Of a stretch of DNA of 64,000 nucleotides, positions 34,206 through 42,347 are shown one piece after another. The translations under genes and the position numbers were made by a program. Under the pieces are notes generated by a model. The model did not search any database and had not been told where the DNA came from. It was given only the letters and a program-made list of their open reading frames with translations. Within the stretch, counting starts at the first letter, position 1, and every line of letters starts with the position of its first letter. Origin of the DNA: JAVEDQ01 sp963783105 (GTDB lineage: Bacteria > Actinomycetota > Actinomycetes > Frankiales > Frankiaceae); NCBI GenBank assembly GCA_963783105.1, contig CAWAMI010000007.1, positions 1-64,000 of the forward strand, written 5' to 3'.

Positions 34206-34233
34206 TGATCAGCTCTCATCGATCAGCTCTCAT
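34199..34233 (-). repeat. 14-bp tandem duplication over a translation start
   Basis: GCTCTCAT occurs three times with a 14-base period, so the minus strand has three ATGAGAGC starts at 34233, 34219 and 34205. Only 34205 is in frame with the glycosyltransferase. The 34233 copy overlaps the upstream stop as ATGA, which looks like the ancestral coupled start. Confidence 0.8.
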
Positions 34234-35669
34234 GCCGCCGGTTCCTCGGCGGCCCGCGGGTCGACCTCGGGGCTCGTGACCGCCACGTACGCCTCGGACC
34301 GCGGCGTCAGCCACCGGCGTTCGAGGGCGGCACGTCGCACGGCCAGCGTTCGTCCCACCCGCCGGCGCCGCGCCAGCATCCGCGGCAGCAGCCGCAGGTA
34401 CGACGCGATCACGCGCAGCCGCAGCAGCGTGGGCCGCACCGCCGGCCGGCTGCGGGAGGCGATCCCCTGCCGCAGCGTGCGGAGGGCCATCGACGCCGTC
34501 GTCAACGGGTAGCGCAGCACCACCAGCAGGGCGAGCCGGACCGTCGCGTCCTTGGTGACCATGAGCAGCCGGTTGCGGTCGACGTGGAAGACGAACAGGG
34601 GGGACCACTCCCCGCTGCTCGCCGCATGCACGTGCCGGAGCACGGCGCTGGGCTCGTACCGGATCGCGTAGCCGCGGGCACGGATGCGCCAGGAGAGGTC
34701 GGTGTCCTCGTAGTAGAGGAAGAAGTCGTCGTCGAACCAGTCGAGCTCGGCCCCGAGCTCGCGGCGCATCGCCATGCCGTTGCCGCAGGCGGTGAACACC
34801 TCGGCCGGCGAGTCGAAGCGGCCGTCGTCGACCTGCTGGTAGGCGCGGTCGGCGCCGTACCCGTCCTCGAGGACGATGCCGCCGGCGTTGTTGACGACGT
34901 CGACCCGCGGCAGGTCGGCGGGCAGGGTGAGCGACACCGTCGAGGTGCGTTCGCCGACGGGCAGCCTCCGCGAGCCGCCGTCCCAGCTCAGGGTGACCTC
35001 CTTGTCGGCATCGGCCGTCCAGGTGAGTTCGAGGTCGACCGGGCCGTGCGCCGGGACGGGCAGGAGCAGCTCGCCCGACGGTCGCGTCCAGAAGAAGCGG
35101 GCGTCGGGCGGGCCCTCCGCGCCGTAGGTGAGCCGCTCCCAGAGCACCTCACCGAGCAGCTCCTCGGCGTCGCCGGGTGGGCCGACCCGGACGCCGGAGA
35201 TGCGCACCCCGAGCTCGCGGGGGTCGTGCGGTCCGGGCGTGAACGGGGGCGTCGACAGCTGCAGCCGGACGAAGCGGGGCAGGAACACGACCTTGCCGGT
35301 GACGGCACCGAGCCGCTCGCCGCCCGGGGCGTCGAAGGGGGCGAGCAGACGCTCGAGCCAGTCCGGCTCGGGGGTCGCGTCGTTGTTGAGCAGCACCGCG
35401 AACTCGGTCGTGAGCTGCCGCAGCGCCGCGTTGTTGCCCCCGGCGAAGCCGAGGTTGGTGCCGGTCTGGATCACCTGCACGTCCGGGTAGCGGGTGCGTA
35501 GCAGGTGTTCCGAGCCGTCGGAGCTGGCGTTGTCGACGACGACCGTGTCGAAACCGAACGTCGTCTCCAGCTTCGCCACCGCGTCCAGACACGATGGCAG
35601 CAGGTGGGCGCCGTTCCAGTTGACGATGACGACTGTCGCTCGCGGGACGCCGGGAACCTGAGCGGTCAC
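34230..35669 (-). CDS. Glycosyltransferase family 2 (rhamnosyltransferase-like) with inserted beta domain
   Basis: The enzyme (479 residues) has a GT-A core: VVIVNWNGAHLLPSCL, VVVDNASSDGS, LNNDATPEPDWL (metal-binding acidic motif) and YYEDTDLSWR. The core is split by about 150 residues with PHDPRELGVRISGV and RFFWTRPSGELLLPVP, a beta-sandwich-like insert related in style to the one in the 32646 gene. A basic helical tail follows. GTG 35669 overlaps the wzt stop (GTGA). It probably adds rhamnose or a similar sugar to the glycan exported by the adjacent Wzm/Wzt. Confidence 0.9.
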   Translation of the reverse strand: MTAQVPGVPRATVVIVNWNGAHLLPSCLDAVAKLETTFGFDTVVVDNASSDGSEHLLRTRYPDVQVIQTGTNLGFAGGNNAALRQLTTEFAVLLNNDATPEPDWLERLLAPFDAPGGERLGAVTGKVVFLPRFVRLQLSTPPFTPGPHDPRELGVRISGVRVGPPGDAEELLGEVLWERLTYGAEGPPDARFFWTRPSGELLLPVPAHGPVDLELTWTADADKEVTLSWDGGSRRLPVGERTSTVSLTLPADLPRVDVVNNAGGIVLEDGYGADRAYQQVDDGRFDSPAEVFTACGNGMAMRRELGAELDWFDDDFFLYYEDTDLSWRIRARGYAIRYEPSAVLRHVHAASSGEWSPLFVFHVDRNRLLMVTKDATVRLALLVVLRYPLTTASMALRTLRQGIASRSRPAVRPTLLRLRVIASYLRLLPRMLARRRRVGRTLAVRRAALERRWLTPRSEAYVAVTSPEVDPRAAEEPAA

Positions 35670-36919
35670 GAGCGCTCGCGGAACTCGTACTCGACCGGCA
35701 GCAGCCCGCCCGTGGCCGGGCCCGCGATGCCGAACAGGTCGTCGAAGCGCCGGATGCCGAGCGGCGTGCCGCTGGAGGCGTCGGACACGTGCACGCGGAT
35801 GGCGAAGACGCTGGTCAGCGTGGGTAGGCGGGGTACGACGAAGTCGACCGTCACCCGGCCCGGCGAGGCGGGCACGCCACCCTCGGTCTCCATCTGCCAC
35901 ACCGGGATGTCGTGCGGACCCAGCACCACCGCGTGCAGGTAGAGCCGGTCCGGCGCGCCCTCGGCGACGTCGAGGTCCACCGAGATCGTCAGCTGCTCGC
36001 CCGGGTCGTACTGCACTCGCGACGTGCCCCCGGGGTCCGGCGCGAACGTGACGCCGGCGAGCTGGACGGCGTCGTCGCTGCCGCCGGTCGCGGTGCCGCC
36101 GCGCATCCGGTTGCGCAGCACCAGCGTGCCGTTGGCCGGGGCGCCGTCGAAGATCTTCTTGCCGGCCTCCATGACGATCACGCGGTCGCACAGGTCCTCG
36201 ACGAGCCCGAGTGAGTGGCTGACGAACAGGATCGTCTTGCCGGCGTCGCGGAACTCGGTGATCTTGTCGAGGCACTTCTTCTGGAAGGCCTCGTCGCCGA
36301 CCGCGAGCACCTCGTCGACGAGCAGGACGTCCGGGTCGACGTGCACCGCGATGGCGAAGCCGAGCCGGATGTACTGGCCGGAGGAGTAGTGCTTGACCGG
36401 GTCGTCGATCTTGTGGGCGAGCTCGGCGAACGCGACGACGGAGTCGAACAGTGCGTTGGTCTCGCGGCGTGACAGGCCGAGCAGGCTGGCGTTGAGGTAG
36501 ACGTTGTCGCGGCCCGAGAGCTCCCCGTTGAAGCCGGCCCCGAGTTCGAGCAGCGACGCGATGCGCCCGACGACGTGCACCTCGCCGGCGGTCGGCTGCA
36601 GGATGCCGGCGAGCACCTTGAGCAGCGTCGACTTGCCCGATCCGTTGGCCCCGATCAGCCCGACGGTCTGCCCGGGTGCGATCGCGACGTCGACGTCCCG
36701 GAGCGCCCAGAACTCCTCGCCGACCAGCGAGCGGCGGCGCACGAAGCGCTCCTTGAGGCTCGTCGCCCGCTCGTGGTAGCTCGCGAACCGCTTGCCGACG
36801 CCGTAGGCGGTGATGACCGGGGGAAGCCCCGACTCCCCGGGAGGCGCCGCGGGCGGGTCCTCCAGGACCTCGGGCACGGGCGTCCCCGGGATGGGCGCCT
36901 CCGCCTCGCGGGCGCTCAC
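35666..36919 (-). CDS. wzt: Polysaccharide ABC exporter ATPase (Wzt-like)
   Basis: The protein (417 residues) has an ATPase domain with Walker A GANGSGKSTLL near 88, a signature-like YSSGQYIRLGFA, Walker B VLLVDEVLAVGD and the H-loop SHS. A C-terminal Wzt_C-like beta-sandwich covers about 265-417 (DPGEQLTISVDLDV). In known systems that domain reads the non-reducing-end cap of the polymer before export. It overlaps both neighbours by GTGA-type junctions, so permease, ATPase and glycosyltransferase are translationally coupled. Confidence 0.93.
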   Translation of the reverse strand: MSAREAEAPIPGTPVPEVLEDPPAAPPGESGLPPVITAYGVGKRFASYHERATSLKERFVRRRSLVGEEFWALRDVDVAIAPGQTVGLIGANGSGKSTLLKVLAGILQPTAGEVHVVGRIASLLELGAGFNGELSGRDNVYLNASLLGLSRRETNALFDSVVAFAELAHKIDDPVKHYSSGQYIRLGFAIAVHVDPDVLLVDEVLAVGDEAFQKKCLDKITEFRDAGKTILFVSHSLGLVEDLCDRVIVMEAGKKIFDGAPANGTLVLRNRMRGGTATGGSDDAVQLAGVTFAPDPGGTSRVQYDPGEQLTISVDLDVAEGAPDRLYLHAVVLGPHDIPVWQMETEGGVPASPGRVTVDFVVPRLPTLTSVFAIRVHVSDASSGTPLGIRRFDDLFGIAGPATGGLLPVEYEFRERS

Positions 36920-37788
36920 AGTTCCTCGGCGAAATCGGCGGCGCGCTTGCGGAACGAGCGGAGCCCGAGGACGAACACGACCGCTCCGATCGCGAGGGAG
37001 ATGCCGAGGTGCTCGAGGTACCAGACGTATCCGGGGTCCGCCAGCACCAGCGTCTTCATGCCGTCGCTGTAGGCGTAGGGCTCCTTGTAGATGGCCCGCT
37101 GCATCGTCGCGACGATGTTGGCCATCGGGTTCAACCAGTAGAGCGCGGTCCACTGGCCGAGCTGGTCCCGCACGAGCCCGACGTCGTACACGATCGGGTT
37201 GAGCCAGAACCAGGCCAGCAGCGACACCTCGAGCAGATGCTGGGTGTCCCGGTAGCGGACGTTCAACGCGGCCACGAGCAGGCTCAGCGCCACGGTGAAC
37301 AGCAGCGCCACCGCGAAGGCGGGGACGGCGAGCAGCAGCTGCCAGCCGAGGATCGAGTGGCCGCTGATCAGGACGACCACGACCAACACCAGCATCTGCA
37401 GGACGAAGTGCACGAGCGCGAAGCCGACCGCGGACAGCGGCAGCACCGGTAGCGGGAAGCGGACCTTCTTCACGAGGTTCGCGTTGCCGACCACGCTCGT
37501 CGCCGCGCCGCTGACCCCGCCCGAGAAGGCGTTCCAGATCAGCAGGCCGGACATCAGGTAGATCGCGAAGTCCGGGATCCGGCCCTTGAGGATCAGCTGG
37601 AAGACGACGTAGTAGACGGCCAGCAGCAGCAGCGGATTCGCCAGCGACCAGGCGAAGCCGAGCGTGGAGCCCTTGTACTTCACCTTGAGGTCCTTGCGGA
37701 CCAGGTTGCGCAGGAGCTCCCAGCGCAGCCGGGTCTGGGCCCGGTTGCGCCGTTCGAGTTGCTCCAGTTCGGCCGCGGTGGGGGTCAT
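36916..37788 (-). CDS. wzm: Polysaccharide ABC exporter permease (Wzm-like)
   Basis: The product (290 residues) is an ABC-2 type permease with six membrane helices. The N-terminal amphipathic block RNLVRKDLKVKYKGSTLGF is typical of O-antigen and teichoic-acid exporters, and WFWLNPIVY with ALYWLNPMA is the usual family motif. It moves a lipid-linked polysaccharide across the membrane with Wzt. It opens the leftward operon. The divergent HAD-like gene begins 178 bases away. Confidence 0.93.
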   Translation of the reverse strand: MTPTAAELEQLERRNRAQTRLRWELLRNLVRKDLKVKYKGSTLGFAWSLANPLLLLAVYYVVFQLILKGRIPDFAIYLMSGLLIWNAFSGGVSGAATSVVGNANLVKKVRFPLPVLPLSAVGFALVHFVLQMLVLVVVVLISGHSILGWQLLLAVPAFAVALLFTVALSLLVAALNVRYRDTQHLLEVSLLAWFWLNPIVYDVGLVRDQLGQWTALYWLNPMANIVATMQRAIYKEPYAYSDGMKTLVLADPGYVWYLEHLGISLAIGAVVFVLGLRSFRKRAADFAEEL

Positions 37789-37916
37789 GCCGGCCGCAAC
37801 CGGGGGCGTGTCGGTACGTTCGCTGGCAGTGGAGATCTCCTGCGTCGGCCGGACGGATCGCGTCTGAATCTCTTCGCAGCCCGTCGTGGTGTCCGGCGTA
37901 CGGCCGGACCGGACGC

Positions 37917-37922
37917 GATACT
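37917..37922 (+). promoter_or_regulatory. Possible -10 element for the HAD-like gene
   Basis: GATACT lies 45 bases upstream of the GTG at 37967, in the space between the divergent wzm and HAD-like genes. CGGAGG at 37951-37956 is the ribosome site. Confidence 0.3.
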
Positions 37923-37966
37923 AGTCGCGCCCGCCCGGCCATCCCCGTAACGGAGGTCCGTGCCTC

Positions 37967-40591
37967 GTGTACGCCGCCCACTCGACGACGCAGGACGTGC
38001 CGTCGACGCAGGACACCCGCCTGGCCCAGCTGTGGTCGCTGCTCGACTCGGAGCTCGCGGACGGCGTGTGCCTCGACGTGTTCGACACGCTGCTGTTCCG
38101 CACCGTGGCCGAGCCGGTCCAGGCCTTCCTCGTCCTCGGGGAGCGTCTCGACCGGCTCGGGCGGCTGCCGGAGGGCGTCACCCCCTACGTCTTCGCCCAG
38201 CTGCGGGTGCAGGCCGAGCATGCCGCGCGGCAGCGCAGCCTGGCCGAGCGCGGCACGACGGAGACGCGGCTGGCCGAGATCTACGCCGCGCTGCAGCCCG
38301 CCCTGCCGCTGGCCGACCCCGAGGAGCTGCAGCGGCTGGAGATCGACGTCGAGCGCGACCTCTGCCGGGCCGATCTCGGCCTGGCCGAGCTGATCGAGGC
38401 GGTGAACAACAAACTCGGCAAGCCGGTCTACCTCGTCTCCGACACCTACTTCTCGGCCGCGCATCTCGAGCGACTGCTCGACCGGCCCGAGCTGCCGCGG
38501 GGCGCGTTCACCGCCATCTTCACCTCGAGCGACAACGGGACGTCCAAGAGCGACGGGCTCTTCGACGTGATGCTCGCGGCCACCGGGGCGCGGGCCGCGC
38601 GGCTCGTCCACCTCGGTGACCATCCGATCGCGGACTACGAGGGCGGGCGCGAGGCCGGCCTGCAGGTCGTCCACTACCGGAAGTTCTCGGACCACCTCGG
38701 CCGCGTCGTCGAGGAGGAAGGCCTGACGCCGGCCCGGCTCGACACCGAGGCGGGGGTCGACCTCGTCGACGGCGACTACGGGCTGACCGCGCTGCGCGCC
38801 CGGGTGCTGAACCGCGCCGAGGCGGCCGCGGTACCGGAGGGGCTCGTCCGGTTCTGGGAGGCGGGCGCCACGGTGTTCGGGCCGGCCTTGGCGGGCTTCG
38901 CCGAGTGGGTGGTCGAGCGGGCGCGGGCGTTCGGGGTCGACCGGATCCACTGCCTGCTGCGCGAGGGCGACTTCCTGTCCGACCTGATCCGGGACCACGC
39001 GGCCGCCGCCGGCATCGAGGTGTCGACGCTGTGGGCGAGCCGGCAGGTCTGCGCGCTGGCCGGCGTCTACGAGGGGACGGCGCACGAGTTGCAGGCGTTC
39101 CTGACCCGTCGGCGTGCGCCGACCGTCGGGCAACTCGCCGCTCAGCTCGGGGTGTCGCTGTCCGAGGTCCCGGCGCTCGCGGACCTCGTCGACGTGCGCC
39201 TCGACATCCCCGGCGTCGCCGACACCGCGCTGTCCGCGATCGCCGGCGAGCCGCAGGTGCGGGGCGCGATCGTCGTGCGGGCGGCCCGGCTGCGGGAGCG
39301 CCTGCTGCGCTATCTCGACGACCAGCTGCCCGAGTCGGGCATCGCGCTGGTCGTCGACCTCGGGTGGGGCGGCACGATCCAGACGCTGCTGTCCCGGGTC
39401 CTGCGTTCCGCCGGCCGCGACCTGCACCTGATCGGCCTGTACCTGGCGACGAACAGCACCGCGCTGCAGCGTCGGCTCTCCGGCTACGAGATGGAGGGCT
39501 ATCTCGCGAGCGCAGGCGAGCCGGCGCGCCCGTTCGCGCCGGTGATGCGCAGCCCGGAGATCCTCGAGCAGCTGTGCATGCCGGACTTCGGCTCGCTGGT
39601 GGGCTTCGACGAGCGGCTGCACCCGATCACCTCGGACGCGCGCATGTCCCGGACGCAGGCGGCGCAGAAGGCCGCGGCGCAGGCCGGGGTGCGGGCCTTC
39701 CACCGGGAGTGGGTGCGCTACCGGCGCTCGGAGAACCCGCTGCCCGGACTGTCCGCGCCCGGGGCCCGGCGCCAGCTGCTCGAGATGCTGACCCGCTTCG
39801 TCGCGCGGCCCACGGAGGAGGAGGCGCTCGCCTTCAGCTCCTGGGTGCACGACGAGAACTTCGGGTCGGACGCGGTCGAGGGCATCGTCACCGACGAGAT
39901 GCTGCGGCTGCTGCCGTACCTGACGCCGGCGGATCTCGACCGGCTGTCCATGCAGGAGCTGTACTGGCCGGCGGGGGTCGCCGCGGTGGTGAACCCGCCG
40001 CTGGCCAAGCTCTCCGCCCTGGTCTCGGAGGCGCGGGCCGACCCGGAGGCGGCGTCCCCGACGTCCGCGGCGGGCGCCGTCTCGGTGTACGTGGACGCCG
40101 GCGCCGACTTCGTCAACGGCCCCAAGGAGATGGTCACCCCGCACACGGGGCGGGACGGGCTGTGTTGGGCACGGGTCCGCATCCTCGGCGAAGGCGTGCG
40201 GCGCATCCGGATCGATCCCACGCACCGGCGGGGCGTGGTGCGGGTCGACTGGATCCGGCTCACCTTCCACCTGCTGCGGCAGACCGACCCGGTGGTCGTC
40301 GAGGTGACCGACCTGGCGGCGTCCCCACAGATCGGCGTCGGCGGCGCGCGTCTGCTGCAGAGCAACCTGCTCGACGTCGACACCGACGACGCGCAGATCG
40401 TCTACACCCTCGACCCGGGGCAGCAGGGCGGGTTGTCGGCGGCGACCTACGCGATCGACGTCGAGATCGCCTACGCGTGGATGGCGGTGCGCAACGCGCC
40501 GCTCGAGGTGCCGCACGGGGCGGCGCCGAAGGCGTCGCTGAGCCGGCGGGCGGTGCGCAAGCTGGTGCGGGAGATCGGGAGCCGGGTGTGA
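37967..40591 (+). CDS. Large HAD-superfamily protein (COG5610-like)
   Basis: The protein has 874 residues. The HAD core is at the N-terminus: nucleophile Asp 37 in LDVFDTLLFR, Ser in YLVSDTYFS near 150, Lys in TSKSDGLFD near 185, and LGDHPIADYEGG near 212. Residue 39 is Phe where phosphatases have Asp, as in other proteins of this type. A long middle region (300-690) follows, with GWGGTIQTLL near 465. The last 170 residues look like a beta-sandwich (RIRIDPTHRRGVVRVDWIRL). It is likely involved in modifying or capping the exported glycan; the exact reaction is unknown. Confidence 0.8.
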   Translation: MYAAHSTTQDVPSTQDTRLAQLWSLLDSELADGVCLDVFDTLLFRTVAEPVQAFLVLGERLDRLGRLPEGVTPYVFAQLRVQAEHAARQRSLAERGTTETRLAEIYAALQPALPLADPEELQRLEIDVERDLCRADLGLAELIEAVNNKLGKPVYLVSDTYFSAAHLERLLDRPELPRGAFTAIFTSSDNGTSKSDGLFDVMLAATGARAARLVHLGDHPIADYEGGREAGLQVVHYRKFSDHLGRVVEEEGLTPARLDTEAGVDLVDGDYGLTALRARVLNRAEAAAVPEGLVRFWEAGATVFGPALAGFAEWVVERARAFGVDRIHCLLREGDFLSDLIRDHAAAAGIEVSTLWASRQVCALAGVYEGTAHELQAFLTRRRAPTVGQLAAQLGVSLSEVPALADLVDVRLDIPGVADTALSAIAGEPQVRGAIVVRAARLRERLLRYLDDQLPESGIALVVDLGWGGTIQTLLSRVLRSAGRDLHLIGLYLATNSTALQRRLSGYEMEGYLASAGEPARPFAPVMRSPEILEQLCMPDFGSLVGFDERLHPITSDARMSRTQAAQKAAAQAGVRAFHREWVRYRRSENPLPGLSAPGARRQLLEMLTRFVARPTEEEALAFSSWVHDENFGSDAVEGIVTDEMLRLLPYLTPADLDRLSMQELYWPAGVAAVVNPPLAKLSALVSEARADPEAASPTSAAGAVSVYVDAGADFVNGPKEMVTPHTGRDGLCWARVRILGEGVRRIRIDPTHRRGVVRVDWIRLTFHLLRQTDPVVVEVTDLAASPQIGVGGARLLQSNLLDVDTDDAQIVYTLDPGQQGGLSAATYAIDVEIAYAWMAVRNAPLEVPHGAAPKASLSRRAVRKLVREIGSRV

Positions 40592-41685
40592 GTACGGGCG
40601 ACAGCACGAAGGGCGACATCACGAGGGACGACATCGCCAAGGTCGATGAGGACCTCGACGAGAAGACGCTACGGCCCCTGCTTCTCCACTCGCTGCACGA
40701 CCTTCGCGAGTTATGGGTGCCGTTGCTCGACCTGTTCGAGATCGCCAGCGTCACCGAGATCGGCTCCGAGAGCGGCGTGACGACGTCGCTGCTCGTGAAC
40801 CGGCTCCGGCGGGCCGGCGGCGGGCGGCTGGTCGTCGTCGACCCCGACCCGGGCGTGGCACCCGAGTCCGACGAGGCGCTCGAGGTCGAGGTGATCCGCG
40901 GCTTCAGCCCCGACGCGCTCGAGGGACTGACCGGCACGGACGCCTACCTCGTCGACGGCGACCACAACTACTGGACGGTGTCGCACGAGCTGGAGGCGAT
41001 CGAGCGAGCGGCGGCCGGACGCGAGACCTTCCCGCTCGTCCTGCTGAACGACGTCAGCTGGCCGGCCGCGCGGCGCGACCAGTACTACGGCCCGGATCGG
41101 CTGCCGCCCGAGGCCGTGCGGCCGCACTCGTTCGACCTCGGTGCCGTGGTCGGTCGATCCGACCTGGGGCCGCGGGGCTTCCGCGGGATGGGCGCCTTCG
41201 CCTTCGCGTTGGACGAGGGTGGGCCGCGCAACGGCGTCCTGACCGCGGTCGAGGATTTCGTCGACGCCCGCGAGCACCTGGAGCTGCACGTCGTGTCCGC
41301 GGTGTTCGGGCTCGGGGTGCTGCTCGACCGCCGTGCCCCGCAGCTCGAGGACGCGCGTCGGCTGCTCGCCCCGTATGCCGGCTCGCCGTTCATCGCCCGT
41401 CTCGAGCGCAACCGGCTCGAGCTGTACCTGCGCGTCCTCGACCTGCAGGACGCACCCGCGTTGGATCTCAAGGCCCGGCAGCGGGAATGGGCGCGGCTCG
41501 ACGAGGAGCGCAGCCGGCTGGCGACGCGCGAGCTCGAGATGATGGAGCAGCTCGCGGCCGCGGAGCGACGTGTCGCGGAGGCCGAAGCCCGGGCTCGCGC
41601 CGCCGAGGAGGGGCTCGCCGCGGCGGGTGCCGAGCCGGCGCCGCGCCACCCGCTGGGCAGGCTGGCGGCGCTGCGCCGGTCCTGA
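40588..41685 (+). CDS. SAM-dependent methyltransferase, class I, with coiled-coil tail
   Basis: The protein (365 residues) has the Methyltransf_24 pattern: VTEIGSESGVTTSLL near 52 for SAM binding, VVVDPDPG near 78 and LVDGDHNYWTVSHEL near 118. Residues about 290-350 form a charged coiled coil (QREWARLDEERSRL and repeats), then a short basic tail. GTG 40588 overlaps the stop of the HAD-like gene (GTGA), so they are coupled. With Wzt_C nearby, methylation of a polysaccharide end is a reasonable inference. The coiled coil could set spacing, as in WbdD-type chain terminators. Confidence 0.85.
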   Translation: MSTGDSTKGDITRDDIAKVDEDLDEKTLRPLLLHSLHDLRELWVPLLDLFEIASVTEIGSESGVTTSLLVNRLRRAGGGRLVVVDPDPGVAPESDEALEVEVIRGFSPDALEGLTGTDAYLVDGDHNYWTVSHELEAIERAAAGRETFPLVLLNDVSWPAARRDQYYGPDRLPPEAVRPHSFDLGAVVGRSDLGPRGFRGMGAFAFALDEGGPRNGVLTAVEDFVDAREHLELHVVSAVFGLGVLLDRRAPQLEDARRLLAPYAGSPFIARLERNRLELYLRVLDLQDAPALDLKARQREWARLDEERSRLATRELEMMEQLAAAERRVAEAEARARAAEEGLAAAGAEPAPRHPLGRLAALRRS

Positions 41686-41706
41686 CCGGTCGAACGGCGC
41701 CAGCTC

Positions 41707-41727
41707 CCCCTCGGTCGGCCCGAGGGG
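41707..41727. terminator. Hairpin between convergent genes
   Basis: CCCCTCGG (41707-41714) pairs with CCGAGGGG (41720-41727) around the 5-base loop TCGGC. It lies exactly between the methyltransferase and the convergent DJ-1/PfpI gene, and probably terminates both. No T-run follows. Confidence 0.6.
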
Positions 41728-41731
41728 TCGG

Positions 41732-42271
41732 TCAGCCCGACTGCAGCGCCGCCAGCAGCGCCTTCAGCCAGGGTCCGAGGTCGTTCGGGGTGCGTGCCGA
41801 GATGAGGTTGCCGTCCACCACCGTTGCCTCGTCGACCCAGTCGACGCCGGCGTTGACCATGTCGTCGCGGATCGCCCCGACGCTGGTGGCCCGTCGCCCC
41901 GAGAGGATCTTGGCCGAGATCGGCACCCAGCCGGCGTGGCAGATGAACGCCACGGGCTTGCCGGCGGCGTCGAAGTCGCGGACGAGTTGCAGCACCGTCT
42001 CGTCCCGGCGGAGCTTGTCCGGCGCGAAGCCGCCCGGGATCACGAGGGCGTCGAAGTCGTCGGCGGACAGCCCCTCGACGGCCCGGTCGACCGGCAGGGG
42101 GCTGTAGCCCTTCTTGCCCGACACCGGCGAGTCGTCGAGACCGGCCACGGTCACGGTCACCTCCTCCTCGCGGAGGCGGTACAGCGGATACAGCAGTTCC
42201 ATGTCCTCGAACAGGTCGGCGGCGAGGATCAGGACGGTCTTGTCGGCGAGGGCTGTCTCGGCGGGCGGCAT
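41732..42271 (-). CDS. DJ-1/PfpI family protein
   Basis: The product (179 residues) has the type-1 glutamine amidotransferase-like fold. LFEDMELLYPL near 20 holds the conserved Glu, LVIPGGFAPDKLR near 77 follows, and the reactive Cys is near 109 in FICHAGW. Members act as glyoxalase III/deglycase, protease-like or stress proteins; the sequence does not decide between these. It starts at ATG 42271, divergent from glutamate dehydrogenase, 76 bases apart. The short intergenic region must serve both. Confidence 0.9.
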   Translation of the reverse strand: MPPAETALADKTVLILAADLFEDMELLYPLYRLREEEVTVTVAGLDDSPVSGKKGYSPLPVDRAVEGLSADDFDALVIPGGFAPDKLRRDETVLQLVRDFDAAGKPVAFICHAGWVPISAKILSGRRATSVGAIRDDMVNAGVDWVDEATVVDGNLISARTPNDLGPWLKALLAALQSG

Positions 42272-42347
42272 GACGACGTTCTTACGCCGGGGGTCATCCT
42301 GTGTCACGAGGGCGTTCCGCAACGCGTGGACCGACGAGGAGGTCGGG

